A stretch of 47,439 nucleotides of DNA from an uncultured Clostridia bacterium (GTDB lineage Bacteria > Bacillota > Clostridia > Christensenellales > CAG-314). Under the pieces are notes generated by a model, which saw only the letters and a list, made by a program, of their open reading frames with translations, made no database searches and was not told the DNA's origin. Every line of letters starts with the position of its first letter. Within the stretch, counting starts at the first letter, position 1. Position numbers and translations under genes: made by a program. Positions 11,140 to 19,495 of the stretch are shown piece by piece. The stretch is from the NCBI GenBank assembly GCA_947601445.1, contig CANQGD010000011.1, positions 1-47,439 of the forward strand, in the 5' to 3' direction.

Positions 11140-11168
11140 TTGACAAAAAACGGCAAATATAGTAATAT
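11140..11168 (+). promoter_or_regulatory. Promoter for candidate RNA A
   Basis: TTGACA (11140-11145) - 17 nt - TAATAT (11163-11168). Confidence 0.6.
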
Positions 11169-11174
11169 TTAATC

Positions 11175-11372
11175 AACAAACGCAACATAGCACAAAGCGA
11201 AGGTTTACGGGAGCATAATTTCGGTGATGGAACTCAAACACAAACCTACCGACAACCAAAGTAACTATTTGCAGACGTCAGTTTTGACGCGCTTTTGTGC
11301 GCATAACTTTGTTGCGTCGGAAAATATTTTGTGACATTTCGGCAAGCATCTATTTTGAGATGCTTGCTTTTC
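11175..11372 (+). ncRNA. Candidate structured small RNA (RNA A)
   Basis: Promoter upstream, 10-bp terminator stem downstream, several perfect internal helices, no ORF with RBS. Confidence 0.5.
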
Positions 11373-11377
11373 TTTTT
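11342..11377 (+). terminator. Rho-independent terminator of candidate RNA A
   Basis: GCAAGCATCT-ATTTTG-AGATGCTTGC followed by TTTTCTTTTT. Confidence 0.9.
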
Positions 11378-11490
11378 GCCAAGAAAGCGGCAATCGCAAA
11401 CCTGTCGCACAAATGTCGCAGATACCGCACAAGTTGTTCGTCGGAAAATCAATTGTGCGAAAAAATGTACTTTTTAGGACGATAAATACA

Positions 11491-11530
11491 CAATTTGGGT
11501 ATTGACTTGCCCAAATTGATATGGTAAAAT
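11491..11530 (+). promoter_or_regulatory. Promoter with embedded palindromic operator
   Basis: TTGACT (11502-11507) - 17 nt - TAAAAT (11525-11530); CAATTTGGG-N10-CCCAAATTG spans the -35. Confidence 0.6.
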
Positions 11531-11551
11531 CAATATTGCGACAAGTATCGT

Positions 11552-11890
11552 TTGTATTTAATAGAGTATTTATTCAACGATATAAATATTTGGGAGGAAT
11601 TTATGCTTGGTTTGTTAGCTCTCAATAAGCTCACCGCAACGGACAAAGTGTTTTTCATTGTGTTGGCGGCAATAATTGCCGTTGCGATAGCGATTTATTT
11701 TTTGATTCCCCTGTTCAACAAAAAACAGTATAAAGAGCAACGCGACAATCTCAAAAAGAGAGAAGTTGCGTTCAAGTCGAATATCCGTCGGACCGACGGT
11801 TCGGTTGTCATCGATGAAAACCCCGCCGAAACGCCTGCCGACGTTTCCGCAAACATACAAACCGACGAGGAAAGCGTTAACGACCGATAA
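11552..11890 (+). CDS. Small single-TM protein, unknown function
   Basis: 112-aa ORF with N-terminal TM and charged tail; first gene after the promoter; the internal GGAGG-ATG at 11602 may be the true start. Confidence 0.6.
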   Translation: MYLIEYLFNDINIWEEFMLGLLALNKLTATDKVFFIVLAAIIAVAIAIYFLIPLFNKKQYKEQRDNLKKREVAFKSNIRRTDGSVVIDENPAETPADVSANIQTDEESVNDR

Positions 11891-11895
11891 TTGGT

Positions 11896-13191
11896 ATGAA
11901 GAAAGGTAGATTATTTTCCGCAATAATTTATTTCATCTTCACTTTCGGGATAGGAATTATTTTCTCGTTAACATTGCCGGGATACTTTGCGACATTTACG
12001 ATACCCTCCGAAGTGAGTACGGAAGCTCTTGCCGACGGCGATTTTATCACGGCGATTGCGCTTACCGAACCTGCGGGATTTTTCAAAAAGCCCGTGATCG
12101 ATTGCAAATTCGACGACGGCGGCGGAGTGATACTGTATGAAACGGTTATGGAGGTATACGACCGAAGCAGTAGTGACGATGCGAGCGAAAAGGACAAACT
12201 TTCCAACGGAATGTTTTACAAGAGCTACACGGGTTACGTTTACGGAGTGTCCGATAGATACGAAGTGTTTGCAACGGAAAATAACGGCACCGTTTTGACC
12301 GTAACTACTCGTCAGGGACAGGAAGTCGATTTGCCGCTGTTGGACTACGACAGCGACGGCAACGGATCGAACGACGGTATATCCACATATACGCAAAACG
12401 GGTTTATAATTTTGGAAATACGGGAAGGCGAAGTTTCCTCCTTGAAAAAGCTCTCTTTCAAAGACAAAACGGGCACGGTGAAATTCGAGGCGGAAACTGA
12501 GCAAAATCTTGATTTTCAAAGCGAATTTTTCGATTGTTTCGGAGATATTAACGGTTACAATGCGCTGGTGGCGCGCGTAAACGATCCCGAAACGTCTTCA
12601 AGCGAGCGGGACTCCATCAACTCCGCCCGAAACGACTATGTGGAGTCTTGCGTTAAAAATTTGAAACAAAACGCCGACTTTGTATATACGCCCGAATGTG
12701 CCGAATACAAAGCGGCTGTGTCCGTAATAAACGGTCGCGCCAACAAAAAAGCAATTCCGTTCATAATCGTATATTTTGTGGCAATATACGTTATCGCCGA
12801 TTTTCTGTTGGGTTCGCATTATATAATAAAATTTTTCAGGTGGTTTTTGTTCACGGTGTGCAAAATTCCGCGCAAGAATAAGAAGTCGCCCCAAAAGGAA
12901 GAAGTTTTCGGCCACGACTATTACAGCATGGTAACTTTGCGTTTGGACGTATCCGAAGTGCCGGAATTTAACGGCGGCGTGGAAATCAAATACACCAACA
13001 GCGACGCCGAAGTCAAGTTTACTTTGCTTAAAGAAGGTAACTACACGGACACGCAGCGCATAAAAGCGGGCGTATACGTAAACCCGTTTATAGACATCAA
13101 TCGCGACTACGCACCGCTCGATTTGCCCGACAATTTGGAGATTGACGGATTTCAGGTTGAAAAAGTAGTCAAAATAGCAAAACGACAATAA
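11896..13191 (+). CDS. Membrane protein of unknown function, first part of ABC transporter cluster
   Basis: 431 aa, N-terminal TM and internal TM region; 22 bp before the ATPase gene. Confidence 0.7.
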   Translation: MKKGRLFSAIIYFIFTFGIGIIFSLTLPGYFATFTIPSEVSTEALADGDFITAIALTEPAGFFKKPVIDCKFDDGGGVILYETVMEVYDRSSSDDASEKDKLSNGMFYKSYTGYVYGVSDRYEVFATENNGTVLTVTTRQGQEVDLPLLDYDSDGNGSNDGISTYTQNGFIILEIREGEVSSLKKLSFKDKTGTVKFEAETEQNLDFQSEFFDCFGDINGYNALVARVNDPETSSSERDSINSARNDYVESCVKNLKQNADFVYTPECAEYKAAVSVINGRANKKAIPFIIVYFVAIYVIADFLLGSHYIIKFFRWFLFTVCKIPRKNKKSPQKEEVFGHDYYSMVTLRLDVSEVPEFNGGVEIKYTNSDAEVKFTLLKEGNYTDTQRIKAGVYVNPFIDINRDYAPLDLPDNLEIDGFQVEKVVKIAKRQ

Positions 13192-13213
13192 TAAAGCGAG
13201 AGGTACAACGCTT

Positions 13214-14287
13214 ATGAGAATATCTATTCAACACCTAACAAAGATTTTCCCCAGCAGGACCAAGGGCGGAGATGCAGTGCATGCAGTGGAGGATATGAAT
13301 ATCGAAATACCTTCCGGCAAATTGGTCGGTCTCTTGGGACCTTCCGGTTGCGGTAAATCTACCACGCTGTTTATGCTCAGCGGTTTGGAAAGTCCGACTT
13401 CCGGCAAAATCATTTTCGACGATCAGGACGTAACTACGCTCGCGGCGGAAAAACGCGGCATCGGATTGGTTTTCCAGAACTATGCTTTGTATCCGCACAT
13501 GACGGTGGAGCAAAACATTCGTTTCCCGTTGGACAACATGCGTATCAAAAAGGAAGAGGGCAATGCTCGCGCTTTGGATGCGGCGCGTTTGGTGCAAATC
13601 GAAGATTTGATGGCGCGCAAGCCCAACGAACTTTCGGGCGGACAGCAGCAGCGCGTTGCGATCGCTCGTGCGCTTGTCAAAATGCCCAACGTGTTGCTTT
13701 TGGATGAACCTTTGTCCAACTTGGACGCGCGTTTGCGTCTCCAAACGAGAGAGGAGATCAAGCGTATTCAGCGCACGACTGGTATTACCACCGTGTTCGT
13801 AACGCACGACCAAGAAGAAGCCATGTCCATCTGCGATATAATGGTGGTTATGAAATTGGGCGTTGTGCAACAAATCGGAGAACCTCAGTCCATCTATGAC
13901 GATCCCAACAACCTGTTTGTCGCCAACTTCCTCGGCACGCCTCCCATTAACATTTTCAAGGGACGTATCGAAGGCGGCAAAGTATTTATCGGCGGCGAGG
14001 CAGTCGGCACGACGGAACACGAAGATCAGGAAGTCTATGTCGGTATTCGTCCCGAGGGCTTCATCTACGACGGCGAAGGCGCATTTACGCTTAATGTGGA
14101 TCACATCGAGGTTATGGGTCGCGACAAATCCGTCGTTGCCACTCATGAAAGTTCCACCAAACCCACGGTACGTTGCATTATCGACAGCGACGTGGCGTTG
14201 CCGGCAAATGCGACGCAACTCAAATTTAATATAAAACCCTACAAACTATTCCTGTTTAATGCAGAGACAGAAGAGAGGTTGAGATAA
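13214..14287 (+). CDS. Carbohydrate ABC transporter ATP-binding protein (UgpC/MsmK type)
   Basis: Walker A GPSGCGKST, signature LSGGQQQRVAIARAL, Walker B VLLLDEPLSNLDA, C-terminal TOBE region. Confidence 0.95.
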   Translation: MRISIQHLTKIFPSRTKGGDAVHAVEDMNIEIPSGKLVGLLGPSGCGKSTTLFMLSGLESPTSGKIIFDDQDVTTLAAEKRGIGLVFQNYALYPHMTVEQNIRFPLDNMRIKKEEGNARALDAARLVQIEDLMARKPNELSGGQQQRVAIARALVKMPNVLLLDEPLSNLDARLRLQTREEIKRIQRTTGITTVFVTHDQEEAMSICDIMVVMKLGVVQQIGEPQSIYDDPNNLFVANFLGTPPINIFKGRIEGGKVFIGGEAVGTTEHEDQEVYVGIRPEGFIYDGEGAFTLNVDHIEVMGRDKSVVATHESSTKPTVRCIIDSDVALPANATQLKFNIKPYKLFLFNAETEERLR

Positions 14288-15477
14288 TGAAAGACGAAAA
14301 CAAAACGGAAGTCACTCCGACTCCGACCCCTCCGCCCAAAAAGCACAATAAATTTGTGCAGTATTTTATCAATCTCGGGCACCGCATAAAGGGTTGGTTT
14401 GTGGATAAATGGACTGCCATAAAAGATTTTTTCGGCAGTATCAAAACCTACAAACAGCGCAAGTTGGAGGCAGAATTGGTCACCAACGACGGTCCGCAGC
14501 TTACACGCGGTGAAAAATTCCGTCGCGGGCTGAAATCCCAAAGCGGTTGGTTGTTTGTGGCGCCTGCGATTCTGCTCATGGCGGTATTCACCTTTTATCC
14601 CATCATAGCGGCGTTTATCAACAGCTTCAAGCAAGGCTATTCGGGAATGACGGGAAAATTCAACGGTTGGGGCTTTGACAACTTTGTGCGCGTGTTCCGC
14701 GGCGATACGGGAACGGGCGGCGCAAGTTTCGTTCAGTGCCTATTCAACACGTTGATACTTACGTTTATATCGGTGCCGTTGTCCACATTGCTTGCATTGC
14801 TTATCAGCGTTGCGTTAAACTCCATCAAACGTATACAAAAGGCGTATCAAACGATACTTTTCCTGCCCTATCTTACCAACGCATTGGCAATGGGCGCCGT
14901 GTTCGCAACATTCTTCAAAATTATCGGCACGGCAAGCTACACCGAAACTTACGGTATAGTAAATATCGTATTGGGCGTTTTCGGTATCGCGCCCATCGAT
15001 TGGGTAGGGCTCACCTCGCCGCATTGGGAGATAGGTTCGCTCAGCATACCTTGGGCAAAGTACGTAGTCACGACAATTTACGAGGTATGGTCGGGACTGC
15101 CCTTCAAAATATTGATACTGTTTTCCGCAATGCAGTCCATCAACAAGCAGTACTATGACGCTGCCAAGGTGGACGGCGCCAGCCGCAGTACAATTTTGTG
15201 GAAAATAACCACTCCCATGATAATGCCGCAAATCAGCTATTTGCTTGTCACGGGCATTATGGGCGGAATGAAACAGTATTCCGCGGTTGTGGGTATTTTC
15301 GGAGCCACAATGGGTCAGGACTACGACATGGGTACAATGGTAGGTTACTTGTACAACTACATTTCGCTCGGTCAGACAGGCTACGCGTTCGCAGGCTCAT
15401 TGATACTGTTCATTATCATTATGATTATCACTTGGATCAACAACAAAGTGACCAAGAAGCACACAACTTACAGATAA
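14287..15477 (+). CDS. Sugar ABC transporter permease (MalF/UgpA type)
   Basis: Multi-TM, EAA-like loop YYDAAKVDGASRSTILWKITTPMIMP; adjacent to ATPase. Confidence 0.92.
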   Translation: MKDENKTEVTPTPTPPPKKHNKFVQYFINLGHRIKGWFVDKWTAIKDFFGSIKTYKQRKLEAELVTNDGPQLTRGEKFRRGLKSQSGWLFVAPAILLMAVFTFYPIIAAFINSFKQGYSGMTGKFNGWGFDNFVRVFRGDTGTGGASFVQCLFNTLILTFISVPLSTLLALLISVALNSIKRIQKAYQTILFLPYLTNALAMGAVFATFFKIIGTASYTETYGIVNIVLGVFGIAPIDWVGLTSPHWEIGSLSIPWAKYVVTTIYEVWSGLPFKILILFSAMQSINKQYYDAAKVDGASRSTILWKITTPMIMPQISYLLVTGIMGGMKQYSAVVGIFGATMGQDYDMGTMVGYLYNYISLGQTGYAFAGSLILFIIIMIITWINNKVTKKHTTYR

Positions 15478-15489
15478 GGAGGACGAAAA

Positions 15490-16587
15490 ATGACAAATTT
15501 ACTTTTACTTAGCTCCAAAGCTGTGGGTTGGTTGGTGGCGTTGCTTGTTATATTGATATTGGCTGCCGGCGGCGTTATAACATGGTTGTGTATCAAACGT
15601 TATCGCGAAAAGAACGCTAAATCCGCCGACGCGGTCATCGGGCAATGGAACCTTTCGGGCGGCGAGAACATAGACGTTGCCACAATGGAAAAGAGAGACA
15701 AAACCAAGCGTATCATTAAAGACGTATTTGTGTACATATTTTTGACGTTGTGCGCTGTGTTTGCGTTTCTTCCCTTCTATTGGATGGTGATCACCTCTCT
15801 CAAAACGGAAACGGAATACCGTCTCAGCGTTCCCACCTTTTTCCCGCATCAATTCCAGTGGAAAAACTATTGGATGATTTTCCATCAGGTCACAAGCGCT
15901 TCGGGCAGCAATGCAACCTTTGTTCAGATATTGATAAACACGATAGTAGTGGGTTTGCTTTCCACTATATTGGGCGTAATTATCACGATAGTTACCGCAT
16001 ACGCTCTCGCGCGTATGAATTTCAAGGGCAAAAACGCGTTGTTTGCGCTTATGCTTGCAACAATGATGATTCCCGGCGAACTTTACACCGTGTCCAACTA
16101 TATTACGGTAGCCAAGTTGCATTGGAACAACACCTACACCGTGTTGATACTGCCCTTCCTTGTCAGCGTGTATTACATCTACTTGCTGAGAAACAACTTT
16201 ATGCAAATTCCCAATTCGCTGTATCAGGCGGCAAAGGTGGACGGGCTTTCCGACTTCGGCTATCTTATCAAAGTCATGGTTCCGCTCACTGCGCCCACCC
16301 TTGTGTCGATAACGTTGTTGAAGTTTATCGGCACTTGGAACAGCTACATCTGGCCCCGCTTAGTCAACGGCAATGAGGCATGGCAAATGATCACCAACTG
16401 GGTAACCGGCGGCTTTGTGGATAGACTTCAACCGGACGGATTTTCGCTGTACGGCGGCGGTACCGAGTCTCTCGATACATTGAAGATGGCGGCGGTATGT
16501 ATGGTCAGTTTGCCCTTGTTGATACTGTTTATATTCTGCCGCAAGTACATCATGCGCGGAGTATCGAAGAGCGGTACCAAAGGATAA
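15490..16587 (+). CDS. Sugar ABC transporter permease (MalG/UgpE type)
   Basis: Multi-TM, EAA loop LYQAAKVDGLSDFGYLIKVMVPLTAP. Confidence 0.92.
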   Translation: MTNLLLLSSKAVGWLVALLVILILAAGGVITWLCIKRYREKNAKSADAVIGQWNLSGGENIDVATMEKRDKTKRIIKDVFVYIFLTLCAVFAFLPFYWMVITSLKTETEYRLSVPTFFPHQFQWKNYWMIFHQVTSASGSNATFVQILINTIVVGLLSTILGVIITIVTAYALARMNFKGKNALFALMLATMMIPGELYTVSNYITVAKLHWNNTYTVLILPFLVSVYYIYLLRNNFMQIPNSLYQAAKVDGLSDFGYLIKVMVPLTAPTLVSITLLKFIGTWNSYIWPRLVNGNEAWQMITNWVTGGFVDRLQPDGFSLYGGGTESLDTLKMAAVCMVSLPLLILFIFCRKYIMRGVSKSGTKG

Positions 16588-16699
16588 TGATTACGCTTAC
16601 GCAATGCGGAGTTTTTGTCCGCATTGCGCAAACTAATATTAAGTGACGACTTTCTCATACCGCAAGGTATGTCAAGTAAATAAAAAAAAGGAGAAAATT

Positions 16700-18190
16700 A
16701 TGAAAAGAAAACTAATCACGAGTTTACTTGTAGTCGTGTTTGTATTGGCGGGATGCCTGACGGTGTTTGCAGCATGCGACGGTAACGGCGATGTCGATCA
16801 TACGATATACTTCTATTCGTCTCAAGGCGACTCTTTGGCGACGATAACGGATGCTGCTGTTAAGCAATTCGAAGAAACTTATCCCGGATGGACGATTGAG
16901 CATACTCAACCTGGCGGCTATGATCAAGTTCTTGAAAAGGTCCGCAGTGACTTGACGGCAGGCACTCAACCCGACCTGGCTTATTGCTATGCCGACCACG
17001 TTGCTCAATACCTTTCGTCCGGTACCGTTGTAGATATGAACAAGTACTTGCTCAGTGAAGACAGCTTCACATATACCTACAATGGCGACGACGGCGAGCA
17101 GACCAAGACCATCGACCGTATCGGTTTCACTCAGGAAGATGTGGATTCCTTCAACAAGGGATACTTTGAAGAGGGCAAGCTCTCCTCTTACGCCGTACCA
17201 GATGACGTAACGCTTCCCTCCGACGCGCTTGTAACCCTTCCGTTCGTCAAGTCCACCGAGGTTATGTTTTACAATCCCGATGCGCTTAAAGAACTCGGAA
17301 TAGGAGTTCCCACAACTTGGGGTGAACTTTGGGATGCTTGCGCATTGGCAAAGGCAAAGTGGCAATCCTGCACTCCGCTTGGATATGACAGTGAAGCTAA
17401 CTGGTTCATTACCATGGCTCAACAGAGAGGTTTTGAATATACCAGCGCTACCGGTAATCACTACCTGTTCAACAACGACGGCGCCAAGGAATGGCTTGAT
17501 GACATTGCGGACAAGTACAACAAAGGTTACATCACCACACAGCAGATTTACGGTGGATATACTAGCGGATTGTTTACCAAAGGTCCAAAGGAAAACGGCT
17601 CTATATTCTGCATTGGTTCCACAGGCGGAGCCAGCAACCAAGCAGGTAGCAATTTTACAACTGAAGTTGCTCCCATTCCCGGCACTCCCGTGGACAAAGA
17701 CGGAAAGCCCGTTGCGAGCAAGACCGCAGAAGGTTTCGATCACATCAATTACAGTTGCATTAGCCAAGGACCTTCCATAGTAATGCTTACCGGTGGTAAC
17801 GGCGCTAGCAACCCCACGGAAAAAGAGATCATGACCTTCCAATTCATCAAGATTCTGCTCAGCAAGCAATTCCAAATTCAGTTCGGTCAAGGCAGCGGTT
17901 ACAACCCCATGCGTAACGATGTTTATGATGATGAGGGATATCAAACATATCTTAATGGAAAGGATGAGGACGGAGTTACTACTCTCGAAGCAAAGAAATT
18001 GATAATCTCCAAGACGAGCGTAGTTGGTAAAACGCTTTCTGAAGAAAACCGTTTCTTCGTATCTCCAGCGTTTGTGGGCTCGTCCGTTGCGCGCGCTCAG
18101 ATGACCAGCGTGGTTCAGTACGTACTGCTCGGACAAAAACAGCCGGATAGAGCGCTTGCAGATGCCTACAAAGCATGCGGCGGCAAATAA
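16700..18190 (+). CDS. Extracellular sugar-binding lipoprotein (family 1 type)
   Basis: Lipoprotein signal; AGTQPDLAYCYADHVAQYL, LPFVKSTEVMFYNPDAL; likely start is the ATG at 16700 with AAAGGAG RBS. Confidence 0.92.
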   Translation: MKRKLITSLLVVVFVLAGCLTVFAACDGNGDVDHTIYFYSSQGDSLATITDAAVKQFEETYPGWTIEHTQPGGYDQVLEKVRSDLTAGTQPDLAYCYADHVAQYLSSGTVVDMNKYLLSEDSFTYTYNGDDGEQTKTIDRIGFTQEDVDSFNKGYFEEGKLSSYAVPDDVTLPSDALVTLPFVKSTEVMFYNPDALKELGIGVPTTWGELWDACALAKAKWQSCTPLGYDSEANWFITMAQQRGFEYTSATGNHYLFNNDGAKEWLDDIADKYNKGYITTQQIYGGYTSGLFTKGPKENGSIFCIGSTGGASNQAGSNFTTEVAPIPGTPVDKDGKPVASKTAEGFDHINYSCISQGPSIVMLTGGNGASNPTEKEIMTFQFIKILLSKQFQIQFGQGSGYNPMRNDVYDDEGYQTYLNGKDEDGVTTLEAKKLIISKTSVVGKTLSEENRFFVSPAFVGSSVARAQMTSVVQYVLLGQKQPDRALADAYKACGGK

Positions 18191-18216
18191 GCCAATAATA
18201 TAAAAAGGAATTCAAC

Positions 18217-19476
18217 ATGAAGAAAATTTCCATTATTCTCGTCATTGCAATGCTGTTCTCGGTGTGTGCGCTCGGATTTGCCGCGTGCAATAAGATCGCC
18301 GACAACACCGAACACCTCACAGCAGTGACCAAGACGTTAAAACTGACCAAGGCGTACGAAGGAAAGAACTTGTTCAGTAGCGACGGTATCGGCGAGGCGG
18401 AACTGCTTGGTGAAAACGATATCACGACAGACGGCGACACGACCACGTTCGGTTTGAAAGTAGGCGGCTCCGTTACCGTGCGTTATGCGGGAGTAGACAC
18501 TCCCGAATCTACCGCAGACATAGAGAAGTGGGGCAAGTCCGCCAGCAAATTCACAAACGAGCGTCTGCACGAGGCTACGGCGATAGTGATCCAGTCCACG
18601 ACGGGAAAAGAGCCGGATGGCGACAGTACCAGTAGCGACAGATATATGTGCTACGTTTGGTACAGGACCGCTGAGCATGATTTCTACATGCTCAACCTCG
18701 AGTTGGTTGAGAACGGTTTCTCCAGAAATAAGGAATCCGCGACCAGCGCGTATTACAACTATTTCCAGAAAGCGGAACAGGCTGCGCGCAAGAGAGAGCT
18801 TCGTCTGTTCTCCAAGTTGGACGACCCGCTGTACTCCGACAAGATCACGGACGCTTCCGTGAAGGACATCAAGCTGAACCCCGGCAACTATTCGGAGATC
18901 GGCAGAGTGCGCCTTGAAGCGTACGTTACTAATGTCAGCGGCTCTAGCTCCCGCACGTATACGATCGCGCAGCTTGACCAAGAGACGGGAACAGTGTACG
19001 AGATGTCTTTGTTCGCCGGCTACAACGGCTATGCAACTTCTCTCACGGTGGGCGCATTGTATCAGTTTGTCGGTTTCCTGCAACAGCGCAGCGGCTCTTG
19101 GCAGCTGTCCGGTGTGAAAGGCGACGACTCTAAAAAGGGCGCAGAGGACACCAGCTGGCGCAAGCAGACTTTCTACTGCATCTGGATGGACCCGAACAAC
19201 GCTCTGTACAAGAACAAGACCAGCTCCTATGCATATGAAGAGCTGAAAGTGACGGACGTGAAACTGGACGGAACAATGCTGACGTTCTCCGGCACATCCT
19301 TGACCTGTAAGGGCGACCCGCTGCCCGACGGCGCGAGCTTCAAAGTGCCTGTGCCTTCCGAATACAATGGTCAGATCAAGGTTGGTTTGACGCTCGTCAT
19401 TAGGTGCGCGTATCGGTTCTCTGCAAGTGCGTACGAGTTCACCGTTTTGGACTTTTCCGACATAACAATAAAATAA
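18217..19476 (+). CDS. Secreted thermonuclease-like (SNase) lipoprotein with C-terminal OB-like region
   Basis: Signal plus lipobox (GFAAC); VRYAGVDTPES... KSASKFTNERLHEA... SSDRYMCYVWY... LELVENGFSR resembles SNase motifs. Confidence 0.8.
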   Translation: MKKISIILVIAMLFSVCALGFAACNKIADNTEHLTAVTKTLKLTKAYEGKNLFSSDGIGEAELLGENDITTDGDTTTFGLKVGGSVTVRYAGVDTPESTADIEKWGKSASKFTNERLHEATAIVIQSTTGKEPDGDSTSSDRYMCYVWYRTAEHDFYMLNLELVENGFSRNKESATSAYYNYFQKAEQAARKRELRLFSKLDDPLYSDKITDASVKDIKLNPGNYSEIGRVRLEAYVTNVSGSSSRTYTIAQLDQETGTVYEMSLFAGYNGYATSLTVGALYQFVGFLQQRSGSWQLSGVKGDDSKKGAEDTSWRKQTFYCIWMDPNNALYKNKTSSYAYEELKVTDVKLDGTMLTFSGTSLTCKGDPLPDGASFKVPVPSEYNGQIKVGLTLVIRCAYRFSASAYEFTVLDFSDITIK

Positions 19477-19495
19477 TTTTACAAGGAGATGCAAC

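Noticed and set aside
16724-18136. 470-aa minus-strand ORF antisense to the sugar-binding protein gene
   Set aside because: No domain signature and no RBS context; shadow of the sense CDS.
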